This document shows, piece after piece, positions 1 through 11,600 of a DNA stretch of 64,000 nucleotides. The first letter of the stretch is position 1; each line of letters starts with the position of its first letter. The notes below the pieces were generated by a model. It had not been told where the DNA came from, did not search any database, and saw only the letters and a program-made list of their open reading frames with translations. Both the position numbers and the translations under genes were made by a program. Source of the DNA: Setophaga petechia (taxonomy: Eukaryota; Chordata; Aves; Passeriformes; Parulidae); the NCBI GenBank assembly GCA_024362935.1, contig JANCRA010000017.1, forward strand, positions 2,458,501 through 2,522,500, read 5' to 3'.

Positions 1-64
1 GTTTGCATACAGAGCAGTGCGTGGGCATTAGAACATTTCTGCCCCTCATCAGATAGAAAAAAAG

Positions 65-89
65 TAATATTTATATATTTATATATTTA
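65..89 (-). promoter_or_regulatory. AU-rich tract, possible KLF5L 3' UTR element
   Basis: On the minus strand this reads as three closely spaced AUAUAAAU-like repeats. Such tracts occur near the 3' ends of unstable transcription-factor mRNAs. No transcript evidence is available, so the role is inference. Confidence 0.3.
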
Positions 90-733
90 CACACACAGAG
101 TCCAGGGGAGGACAAGCAGAGGCTGCAGGGAAAAAGATTCCCAAGATTAGCAGGAAAATTATGTCCAATTCCCCTCGGATTTCAAGCTGCCTGTTGGTGG
201 GTTTGGCTTTGTACTGGGTTTTAGCAAACTGGTTTTGGGCTCCATCAGCATCACAGGGTGGGGAGGGAGGGGAATTAGGGATGGGAAGAGGAGGTTTCCT
301 TCTCCAAAGGCAGAGGGGGGTGAAGAGACCTCTCTGAGAGGGCCACAAGGGGCTGATGGTGACACACGTGGGGACCCTGTGCCCTGGGGTTTGGCTCCTG
401 CCCTGGGGAGGTCCAACAAGAGATGCCCCAAAAAACCATCTTGGAGCGTGGAGGTTGGTGCTGAGGGCTGGAGAACTGTTCCCACTGTTGGGAAAGCCAT
501 GCAGCAATTCCATGGCCTTCCCCCCTGCATTCCCACCCTCCCTGGCTGAGGAGCCACAGTGAAGGGTCAGTGCAGAGCTGGAGCAGCACCCATCCCAAAG
601 CCAACACACACCATGGACGCCAAATCCTTTCTGTCCCCCTCTGCTCTCACACAGACCCATGGGATTGGTGCTGTTTATCCAAGGAAAAGGCCAAGCAGGA
701 ACCCAGCAGTGGCTGTGGCAGCAGCAGAGAGGA

Positions 734-905
734 GAGGCCTCCAAATTCCAACTGACCATGCCATGGAGAGGCCTCCAAATTCCAGCTAACCATGCCATGG
801 AGTGGCCTCCAAATTCCAACCGACCATGCCATGGAGTGGCCTCCAAATTCCAACTGACCATGCCATGGAGTGGCCTCCAAATTCCAGCTGACCATGCCAT
901 GGTCC
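734..905. repeat. 34-bp minisatellite, about 5 copies
   Basis: The unit GGCCTCCAAATTCCAACTGA plus a CCATGCCATGGA tail repeats every 34 bp with few changes. Confidence 0.9.
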
Positions 906-1699
906 AGCCTGGCCCCCCATCCCACACATCCATCCATGAGTCACCTGAATTCATCCATGGAAAAACAAGAGAGGAGGAGGAGGAGGGTGGGGAACAAATC
1001 AATGCTCTGCTGGACACAGCAGACCCATTACCTGGTCCTGATGAATTTACAATGCTCACAGCTGGTCTTGGACCTGGCTCTTGTTGTGCCCAAACTGAAC
1101 CCCTGGAAGGCTTTGGAGAACAGGGATGTTCATCCCATGGGATGGGGGAAGGAGCTTAGGGAGCCAGAGGAGGTGAACCTGTGAGGTAGTCATGTGATTC
1201 CACTCTGAACAGCAGGATTTATAGGAATTTGTTTCCAAGATGCTTTTTTCCTTGTTTTTTTTCCCCATCTGTTGGAATGGCAACAGCACAGGTCTGGTGG
1301 GACCAGCAGCCACCAAGTCCTTGTGGGATTCTGGAGAAGGGCACCACTGGTGGATTCTGGGACACCAGACCTTCAGCAGTGGCTCTTCTGCTGTCCCTGG
1401 GTGGCTTCAAACCCACGCTGGTCCTCCCAGAGACACTCAAGGTTAAATTCCTCTTGGAAGCAGAAATGCTAAGGACACAACCATAAAAACCTGGCCAGGC
1501 AGGGCAGGTGCTCACAGTCCCAAGCTGGCTGCCAGGAATGGGCTCAGTGGGACACGAGTGACACTTCTGTCACCTGCTTTTGTGCTGCCCCTTGTTTGAA
1601 GGGTGAGTTTGTCACAGGTCTGTTCTTCTGTGCCCCCACAGAGACTGGGATTGTCACTGCCAGCAGTCCTGGGCACGGCTCCTGTTCTGGCACAGCACT

Positions 1700-2095
1700 G
1701 GTGCCACATCCACAGTCACACCAGTGCCACATCCATGGTCACACCCTGGCACTGGTGCCACACCCATGGTCACACCATGTGGGACAGTGCCACATCCATG
1801 GTCATACCACATGGCACCAGTGTCACATCCATGGTCACACCCTGGCACTGGTGTCACATCCATGGTCACACCATGGGGGATGGGGTCACATCCATGGTCA
1901 CACCATGGAGGACAGGTGCCATATCCAAGGTCACACCATGGGAAACAGTGTCACATCCACAGCTATGCCATGGGACAGGTGCCACATCCATGACCACACG
2001 ATGTCACCAGTGCCACACCCATGGTCACACCATGGGACAAGGTGCCACGCCTGTGGTCACACAGCATCACATCCATGGCTATGCCATGGGACTGT
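1700..2095. repeat. Degenerate minisatellite around CCATGGTCACACCATGG
   Basis: Roughly 24-27-bp units with the core CACATCCATGGTCACACC repeat about 15 times with spacing changes. Open frames through it are repeat artefacts. Confidence 0.85.
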
Positions 2096-2493
2096 CCTAG
2101 AGAGTCCAAGTGAGAGCTGTCACAGCCAAGCTGTCACATCCTCCTGGGCCTCACCCAAGGGGCAAAACCCATCCCAAAGGGCCTTGAGACACCAAGTCGC
2201 TCCTGAGTGATGAACAGACAGCAGGACTGCCAGAAGAACGCCCTTGGGCATCCAGGCTCCAGCACCCCAGTGCCACCAGGAGCCTCGTCAGGAGCTCAGT
2301 CTGCAGTCAGGGCTGGTTGGAGGTGAGCTGGGGGTTCCAGTCTCTGGTAAAACCAGACACGTCGGGGCCGGGCTGGCAGGGCTCTCCTGCCGCTGGGCCA
2401 TGGCGGCGCGGGGCCGTTCCTATGTACAGGCCCTTCCCTGGGAGAGGGGAAGAGTTGGAGCTGCTCTCGGAGAAGTGGGAAGGGAGGCAGCTC

Positions 2494-2672
2494 CTAATTC
2501 TGGTGCCTCTTCATGTGCAGGGCCAGGTGGTCGGAGCGGGAGAAGCAGCGGCCGCACGCCAGGCACTTGAAGGGCTTGGCGCCCGTGTGCTTGCGGTAGT
2601 GCCGGGTCAGCTCGTCCGAGCGGGCGAAGCGCCAGTCACAGCCCTCCCACGTGCACTTGTAGGGCTTCTCAC
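2494..2672 (-). CDS. KLF5L: KLF5L exon 5 (zinc fingers 2 and 3, stop)
   Basis: This exon encodes 58 residues from EKPYKC to HMKRHQN, followed by TAG. Fingers 2 and 3 keep all C2H2 ligands and the RSDELTR and RSDHLAL contact helices. The HMKRHQN end is typical of KLF5. Confidence 0.93.
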
Positions 2673-5600
2673 CTGCCCGGGGACAGCCACAGGTCACACG
2701 TGTGCCCAGCCCCCCCAAACCCCCCCCTGGCCTCTGGAGATGCCCCCGACAGTGGCACTGCCAGGGCTCCCCGTGTGCACAGCCCCACTGAGGAGCACAG
2801 GCTGAGCTGCACCACACAGGGCTTGTCCCTCTCCACCCCCTGCCCAGCCTCCCAAAAACACCCCCAAGCCCCTGGGAGACACCAATTTCCTTGGTACTGC
2901 CAGGGCTGCACACAGCTCAGCACCACGAGGTAACTGAGCTGCACCAGCCAGGTCCTGCCCCTCTTCAACCCCTCCCACTTTGCCTTCTGGTGCTCTTCAA
3001 GTTCCTGCTGGGTTTTGGAGCATTTCTGGCAGAAAATAACTTCTGAATTAGGTTGTTTTTTTTTTTTAATAAAAAGCCAGAAATTCCTAAGGAAGCTGTG
3101 AGTGGTGGGAGGCACCAGGAGGAAGACAGGACTTTAAATGTATTTTCAATCTGAAAAATCTACATTTTTTTGAAACCACCATCCAATGTTGGTGGCTGCC
3201 CAATCCCTGGAAGTGCTCAAGGCCAGGTTGGATGGGGTTTGGAGCAACCTGGTTTAGTAGAAAATGTCCCTAAAGCATCAGACAGCCTTTCAAGACCCCT
3301 CCCAAAGCCCAACCATTCCAGGATTCCATGACCTAATGCTCCACACCTCCGAGTTCCCCTGCCAGCAGCTCTGTACACAACCCATTGTGTTTCCCTCAGC
3401 GCATTCAGGTGATGTCATCCCCGTGCCCTCTCCCCCTCCCTCCCAAACACACCCATCATTCCCAACCGAAATCCATTCAGGCACGAACCCTCCCAGCCAG
3501 CTGGGAACTGCGCTGGGGCAGCCGCTTCCAGCCGGGCCGCGGGGCTGAGCCCTGGCTGCAGCCCTGTCCCCACGCAGGGCGTGGTGCTCTCAAATATTAG
3601 TGCAGCTCTTAACAGCCTGAACAGGCAGGCAGAGTTCAGGGAATGTGCTGACATTCCCGACCTCAAATATTTACCCTTGCCGGGGCCAAGTGCCGGGCGC
3701 GGCGGCGGCGGGAGCGCACGTCCGCACGCAGCACGCGAGCACGGGCATGTGTGCCCTGCCCTGCCGGGCTTCCAGGGATTCCTTCTGCCCCAGCCTTCCA
3801 CGGAGCCCTTCCCGTGCTTCCAGGGAGCCCTTCCTCCCACAGGCTGCTCCATGGAACCAGGGAATCCTGGAACAGCTCAGTTTGGGAAGGATCGTAAAGC
3901 CCTTCGTGTTCCACCCTGCCCAGACCAGGTTCCACCAACTTCCAGGGATTCCTACAGTGACTTCTAGGGATTCCTTCCTCCCACAGAGCCAGGGAATCCT
4001 GGAATGCCTTGTCTTCCCTTTAAGGAAGGGACCTTAAAGCCCATCTTCCCCAGACCAGGTTCTACTAGACCACATTCCAGCTTCTGCTATATCCAAGTCC
4101 CATCCAACCTGGCCTTGAACAATTCCAGGGCTGGGAATGCCACGTTTGGCCAGGGATGTGAAATCAGCCACAGCAAGGTCTCCAGTGCCCTGCCTGCAGT
4201 GGATAAAATACAAAAGCATGGACACATGGACCTGGAGGAGGCAGTGCAGCACGAGCACATCCTGCTCCCCCAAAAACCCCTGGATGCTGCTCCATGGGAA
4301 AGGGAGAGGGATTTTTATGGCTCAGGTAAACACAGCACTTGCAGAGGATTTACAAGGAGTTGGTGGGGGGTTTGTGGGACTTGGGACATGCCAAGACAAA
4401 GGTAGGATTTGCCCAAAGGCAGGATTTGCCCAAAGGCAGGATTTGCCCCAAAATAGATTTTTCCCCAAAGCAGGATTTTCCCCAAAGCAGGATTTTCCCA
4501 AAAGCAGGATTTTCCCAAAGGCAGGATTTGCCTCAAAGGCAGGATTTGCCCCAAAGCAGGATTTTCCCCAAAGTAGGATTTTCCCCAAAGCAGGATTTTT
4601 CCCAAAGCAGGATTTTTCCCAAAGGCAGGATTTGCCCCAAGGTAGGATTTTCCCAAAGGCAGGATTTCCCCCAAAGCAGGATTTTCCCAAAAGCAGGATT
4701 TTCCCCAAGGCAGGATTTGCCCCAAAGGCAGGATTTTCCCCAAAATAGGATTTTCCCAAAAGCAGGATTTTCCCCAAAGCAGGATTTTTACAAACCTAGC
4801 ATTTGCCCCAAGGCAGGATTTTCCCAAAGGCTGGATTTTCCCCAAAGCAGGATTTCCCCCAAAGTAGGATTTTCCCCAAAGTAGGATTTCCCCCAAAGTA
4901 GGATTTTCCCCAAAGCAGGATTTCCCCCAAAGCAGGATTTTCCCCAAAGCAGGATTTTTCCCAAAGGCAGGATTTGCACCAAGGTAGGATTTTCCCAAAG
5001 GCAGGATTTTCCCCAAAATAGGATTTTCCCAAAAGCAGGATTTCCCCCAAAGTAGGATTTTCCCCAAAGCAGGATTTTTCCCAAAGGCAGGATTTGCCCC
5101 AAGGTAGGATTTTCCCCAAAGGCAGGATTTGCCCCAAGGCAGGATTTTCCCCAAAGCAGGATTTTCCCAAAGGCAGGATTTGCCCCAAATGCAGGATTTT
5201 CCCAAAGGCAGGATTTTCCCAAAGCAGGATTTCCCCCAAGGCAGGATTTGCCCCAAGATAGGATTTTCCCAAAGTAGGATTTCCCCAAAGCAGGATTTTC
5301 CCAAATGCAGGATTTGCCCCAAGGCATGATTTTCCCAAAGGCAGGATTTCCCCCAAAATAGGTTTTTCCCCAAAGCAGGATTTCCCCAAAAGCAGGATTT
5401 TCCAAAGGCAGGATTTCCCCAAGGCAGGATTTGTCCCTTGCAGCCCAGACCTTGTCCCCTGCAGGTCACCTGGCTGGGTCAAGCCCTTTGCATTCAAACA
5501 ATGCCAGGTGGATGTCCAGGACAGAATCCCCGGGTTTCCCATTGTCCCGGGTTTCCCATTGTCCCGGGGCTGGCTGCCTCTCCGGGGACAGCACGGCAGG

Positions 5601-8600
5601 GCGGGCTCAAACAAAGGATCCGGGGTGGCATTCCCGGCCCGGGGGTTGATGTTTAACCTCACAATGGCACCCAGGAAATGAATGGTGGCTCCAGCAGAGG
5701 AAAACAGCCGGCCATGGCAACGGAAACCACAAGGAAAGAGCTCCCAGAACAGGCACTTGTCAGGCAGGGAATGGGAAAAGGGACATTTTAACCCTTTGGG
5801 TGGTGGAGCTGAGGCAGGATTTGGGGTGAGCCTTGCTCTTGCAGCTCTGGTGAGCACCTCAGCAAGGATAAGGCCTCCAAAGCAAAACACGAGGCTTAAA
5901 AACATTGGATGCAGAGATTCTGGATTGGATTCCCTGCTCTTTGCTCATCCCACGCCACCACCAGTGGTCCTGACTCCTCAGCTCACACCCTCCCTCACCT
6001 CTCCACCCTTCCCTCTAACAGCAGGGGAAGGCAAGGAGGCAAAGCCACCTGGATTTCCTCTGCCTGATTACTGGGAAACCTGGAAAACCACTGAGTTTTC
6101 CTGGATTTCAAACCCACCCAGGTTTTCTTCCTGGGTACATCTTTGTATGTGATAGGTAAGGAGGCACCTAACTCGTGGATCCTGTCCTGGGCACAGAGCT
6201 CCCAACAGAAGGGACAAGAGTATTTAATGTAATTTAATTTAATTTTAAAGGCCTGATTCCAGACTGTGATAAACCCCTATCAGCACCCAGCTCTGGGACA
6301 ACATCCTTCCTGTTCCTTTTCTCCCAGCCCTTCCGTGCTGTTTTCAGCCCCTCATGCCCAGCCCCTGCCAAGGAACCACCGAGGCTCAGCACAAGATGAA
6401 ATTCTTTGTTTGAAGGGCTGATAAGGGAGGGAAGGAACAGAGCCAAGAGCAAGGAGCAGTTCCCAGCCACAGAACAGGCTTTGGTCGTTGTTCATAAAAA
6501 TCAGAAGTGAACTCTGGGCCTGGCTTAATTGCTCTCAGTAAAGATCAGCCCTCCTATAAAAGAGATTTATGAGGGCACTGATGGTTCCTGGACTACCTGG
6601 GGATCAGATAATGTTTCAGGTATAATAAATGCCTTAATGAGGGCGCCAGGGCCTGAATGCAGAGTGTCACGGAGCTGGGATCAGCCCAGGGGAGCTGTGC
6701 TGGGAGCTGCTCCCAGCTGGGCTCCCTGGGGCACCCTCAGCCCATCCCCTCATGGACTGGGAGCCTTCCCTGGGGGGTTCAGAGGCAGTGGAACTCAGGG
6801 AGACACGAGGGGTTCTTCCCTCTCCCTGGGAGCCCTGGGGTGGGGGTTTGACACAGAAGAGATGCCCTGGTCTCCTCAGAGATCCTAAAGGTGCAGCACA
6901 GGCCTTATGCAGCCTGCCTGTAGGATCAGCAGGATCAGCCCCAGGTAGGATTTGGGACACCTCACAGGAAGAGCTCACAGTGACAAAACATTAAAGATTC
7001 AAGGAACAGATCAGGTTGGGAGGGACCTTAAAGCCCATCTTGCACCACGGTAACCTCCACCATTCCAGGCTGCTTCAAGCCCCAGTGCCCAGCCTGGCCT
7101 TGGGCACTGCCAGAGATCCAGGGGCAGCCACAGCTGCTCTGGGCACCCTGTGCCAGGGCCTGCCCACCCTCCCAGGCAGGAATTCCTTCCCAATATCCCA
7201 CCTAACCTTGCCCTTTTTAGGGGGCTTGGGTACCTGAGGCTGGCAGCATTTCCCGGAGCTGCTCTTACCTGTGTGAGTTCTCTGATGTGCCTTCAGGTGG
7301 GAGCTCTTGGTGTAAACCTTTGAGCAACCTGCAAGGACAGAAAAAAGCACAATTTCCCTGTGAGAAAGGGGCCCTTGCTCAAACAAACTCTGATATTTGA
7401 GGGGAGGGACAGAGCTGGGCCATGCAAACAAGCCTGGCTTGGGCTCAGCACTAACTAAGGAGCGTTTGCTCTTGGGCAGAGAGACTTTAACACCTCCTGC
7501 TGCCACCCACGGAATTGTGCTGGGAATGAGGGGGGCACAGTCAAGCACAGAGGTTCAAACCCCCCTTCCAGCACCAGGATGGAAAGCCCTGATTCCCCCA
7601 TGTTCCTGGCTCTGTGCTGCCCTGTCTCTCTGGGCTCCACTCAGAGCTTTGCAAGGCTGGGTTTTGTGGCAGTCCTGGCCCAGCAGACGTGGTGCCAATG
7701 TTCCAGGAAGCAGGAAACAGCCAGGGACAGTCACAACTTGGCTTCCAGGTCCCAGAGCAGAGCCAGGGGGAAGTGTTTTCACAAGACCAGCATGAACAGG
7801 TTTCATCAAGACAGTGTTCAACAGAAACACCACGACTGGGTAACAGTTCCAACAGCAGGTATCTCAAAAGGAGTCAGTTTAACTCCTCTGAAGTTGAAAT
7901 TGGATAAAGCTTAAGGAAGCCTCTGCTGCCTTTTCTGGCCCTGCTGCTTTGTGTTTTGATGAGGACATTCAAATATGAATTTGCATTTTTATGACCTGCA
8001 CAAGCAGCACAGGGATGTTTTTCCTCCCAGTGTTTCCACCCAGCCCAGAGGAGCCTCCTGCTCAGGATCAGCCCTTGGTCCTGTCCTGCTCAGGTGGGGC
8101 AGGAGCTGCTTTTCTCCTCCTTGGCAGGAGGGACAAGGGGTGGTGACCCTGCTCAGTTTTGCTTCTGGGGCTCTGAAGCTTTGGCAGCTCCTCACATTTG
8201 GGAGAGAGATCATGGAATGAAGGAATGGTTTGGATTGGAAGGGAGCTCAAAGCTCTTCCAATTCCATGGGCAGGGACCCCTCCCACTGTCCCAGGCTGCT
8301 CCCAGCCCCAATGTCCAGCCTGGCCTTGGGCACTGCCAGGGATCCAGGGGCAGCCACAGCTGCTCTGGGCACCCTGTGCCAGGGCCTGCCCACCCTGCCA
8401 GGGAACAATTCCCAATTCCCAATCTCCCATCCATCCCTGCCCTCTGGCACTGGGATCCATTCCCTGTGTCCTGTCCCTCCATCCCTCGTCCCCAGTCCCT
8501 CTCCAGCTCTCCTGGAGCCCCTTCAGGCCCTGGAAGGTTCTGGATGGGGGCTTTACCAACAGCTCCCCCACGTCCATCTGGTTCCAGGTGTGAAGTCTCC

Positions 8601-11600
8601 AAGCCCCCCTCACTTCCTCACAGAGGCCAGGTTGGTGAGAATCCCTCACCATTATTCCTGACTGGAGTCACCTCCAGCTGAACCTTCAAGGGAGGGATCA
8701 CAGGGATCCCTGCTCCATCCCTGCATGTACAGACCCAGGATTTATTCAGCATAGATTGGGAGGTTTTTTGGTTGTTTTTTTTTTCCCCGCACCACAGACC
8801 AAAATCCTGCTAAAAGCAGCTTTGCCTTGGTGCAAATCCTGCAGGATGAGCCTCTGAGCAGTCAGACATGAGGAGTGTGTCTGATACCAGCAGAAGATAA
8901 AAAATTCAGCACAAACCATCAACCACTGGCAGCTTGTGGCTCAGAAAGTCCCTGATCCACAGGGTGCCAGAGAGTGGGAAGGTGTAAGCACAGAAAGATC
9001 TCTCTCAACCTCTCCTGTTCTTATGCAGCTCCTGGCACCATGGTTGGAGATGGGATCTGCAGCAGGCAGAGCCTCTGGGCTGGCCTCAGCCACTCCCATG
9101 CCAGGGAAAGGGTCAGTAAATCTGCCTGAGGCAGTTAGGAAGTGACTTTCCTCATTCACACACCCCCACGGGAAAGCTGTTTGCTAATCCACAGCTGCTC
9201 AGCCCTGGGGATCAGCCCAGGAAATGGGAGGTGTGTCCTGGCCCCGGGAGTGGCTCTCACTGCCATCCCTCAATGGGATTTGCTTCCCTGGTGTGTGCCA
9301 TGGAATCCCAGACTGGTTTGGATTGGAAGCAAAGCTCACCCAAGTTCCACCCCCTGCCACGGACAGGGACACCTCCCACTGTCCCAGGCTGCTCCAAGCC
9401 CTGTCCAGCCTGGCCTGGGACACTGCCAGGGATCCAGGGGCAGCCACAGCTGCTCTGGGCTGATCCCCAGCTTGAGGGTTTGGAGCAAGCTGGGACAGGA
9501 AGGTGTCCCTGCCCATGGCAGGAGGGGGGATGACACCCCTTTAAACATCCCTTCCAACCCAAAGCACTCCATGGATGCCCTTGCACAGCTCCTGCTGCAG
9601 CACATGGAGCCATGCAAGGATGGCACAGGGATGTTCAGTTCATTGCCTCTTTGGAAGATCAGAACTCGCAGAGAGTCCAGCAGAGCTCCTGGTGGGAATT
9701 CCCTGCTGGCTTTCCACCCACTGTGAGAGAGAGAGGGCAAGGAAGGGGGAATGGGAATGGCAGAGTGGCTTCAGTGGCTGCTCGGGGCTGGGAAGGACCA
9801 AAGTGAAGCAACAGCTCAGGAACAGATTCCCAACTGCAGATTCCCAAGTGCAGATTCCCAGGAACAGATTCCCAACTGCAGATTCCCAGGAGCAGATTCC
9901 CAGGAGCAGACTCCCAACTGCAGATTCCCAAGTGCAGATTCCCAGGAGCAAATTCCCAACTGCAGATTCCCAAGTGCAGATTCCCAAATCCAGATTTCCA
10001 GGAGCATCCCTGCCTCAGGAGCTTTGCTGAGTCGCATTTGCCAGAGAGTAAAGGGAGAGGGAAGGGGACACAACAGGAACCACACCGTGCTGGTGGGATC
10101 AACCTCTTTTACTCCCTCCCACTTCCCTGGGGCTCCATCCACAGCTTCACCCCCAAAGGATCTCAGATTATCCTTCCTGGCGGCTCCCACCCACCCTCAG
10201 GGTGCCAAGAGCCCCCAGAGGCCCCGTGAGCACACCTGGGTAGTCACAGTGGTGGATCCTCCTCTTCTCCAGCTCGGGGTTGTTGCGCCGGTTGTACTTG
10301 GGGGGCTGCATCACCACGTGGCCCTGGGAGAGGCCCCCGACGCCGTTGGGCCCTGGGGGCATCGGGGCCGACTGCACCAGCTTCAGTCCAAAGGTGGCCT
10401 CGTAGGAGGGCGGGGGAGAGATGGTGTTGATGAGCTCGGGCTGGTTCTCGGGGCTGCCGGGCTGCGAGTTGGGGGGCGAGGGGGGCAGAGTCACCCCCGG
10501 GGCGGGGTAGAACTGCCCAGAGATGTTCCCAAAGCCGCCCTGTCCCTGGGCCACGTGCGGGTACTGCTTGAGGGGCCCCGCCGGCTGCACGGGCCTGTGT
10601 GCCACGCTGGCCACCGGGCCCGTGGACATGGTGACCCCGCTGAGGCAGCTGATGGCCGTGGTGCTGCTGGAGGAGGACGCCAGGGTGGGAATGTCGGCGC
10701 TGGCGGCGCCCAGGGGCAGCTGGAAGAGCTGGGACTGCTGCGGGTGGGCCGACAGCGGCATCTCCGCGGGCATCTCCTGCTTGATGAAGATGTTGTTGAC
10801 CGCCACCGACTGGGGCATGCTGAACACGCTGGTGAAGTCGGGCAGGGTCTGCGTGGGGCCGGAGGAGGACGAGCAGGGCTGGGAGAAGGAGGCGCCAGGC
10901 TCGGATTTGATCTGCGGGAAGGGGGCCACGGGCTTGGGGGGCCGGTAGAGCCCCGTGCGCAGGTGGGTGGTGTCGGGCAGGATGACGTTGATGTTCACGC
11001 TGTAGGGAGCTGAGCTGGGTTTCTCCGTGGAGAAGAACTCGTCCACCACCGAGGCGCTCTCCCGCCGGTACTTCTTGTCTGGGAGCATGGGCACGGCTGG
11101 CACCTCGCTGGACAGGTACTTGTCCATCTCCGAGCGTGCCTGCGGCAAAAACACCGACACGGGGCTGGGAACGCTGACCCTGGCAGCCAGCGGGGGGAGG
11201 CACACGGGCCTCCAGCAGGAAATGGAGGGAGCGGCGCTGACGGCCCAGGAACCTGAGCTGAGGTGATTTAGCTCCGGGTCTGACTCAGCCAGACTCCCCA
11301 GGGCTGAATCAGCGTCCTCTGCCCCACTTCCCCCCTATCTCCCTGATAACACCGGGCAGCCAGGAGAGGATGCAGGTAGGACAGAAATCAAACCTGATAA
11401 AGGGAAGCAAGCTTTGGGTACAAAGCTTTGGCCACGCAAGCAGCAGGAGTGGGCACTAGGAACGGGATGAATCCAGCCAGGATCACACCTCAGGCACATT
11501 GGATCTGCAGCCCAGCCTACACATGCTGGCTCTGGTCTCCATTAAACTCAGCAGCCTGAGGAGTGTTTTATTTTGGGGCAGTCTCTTTATTGAACTGAGG

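Larger units (their letters stand above)
1..2493 (-). other. KLF5L 3' UTR and downstream flank
   Basis: No coding exon is seen here. The stretch follows the KLF5L stop and probably contains its 3' UTR. No AATAAA was found on the minus strand; an AU-rich tract at 65-89 (AATATA variants) could mark the 3' end. Two minisatellites lie inside (734-905 and about 1700-2095). Confidence 0.4.

Noticed and set aside
4315..5469. A 384-codon minus-strand open frame full of GKSCFW / GKILPL repeats
   Set aside because: It is a translation of the 17-bp minisatellite in KLF5L intron 4; several frames on both strands are open for the same reason.
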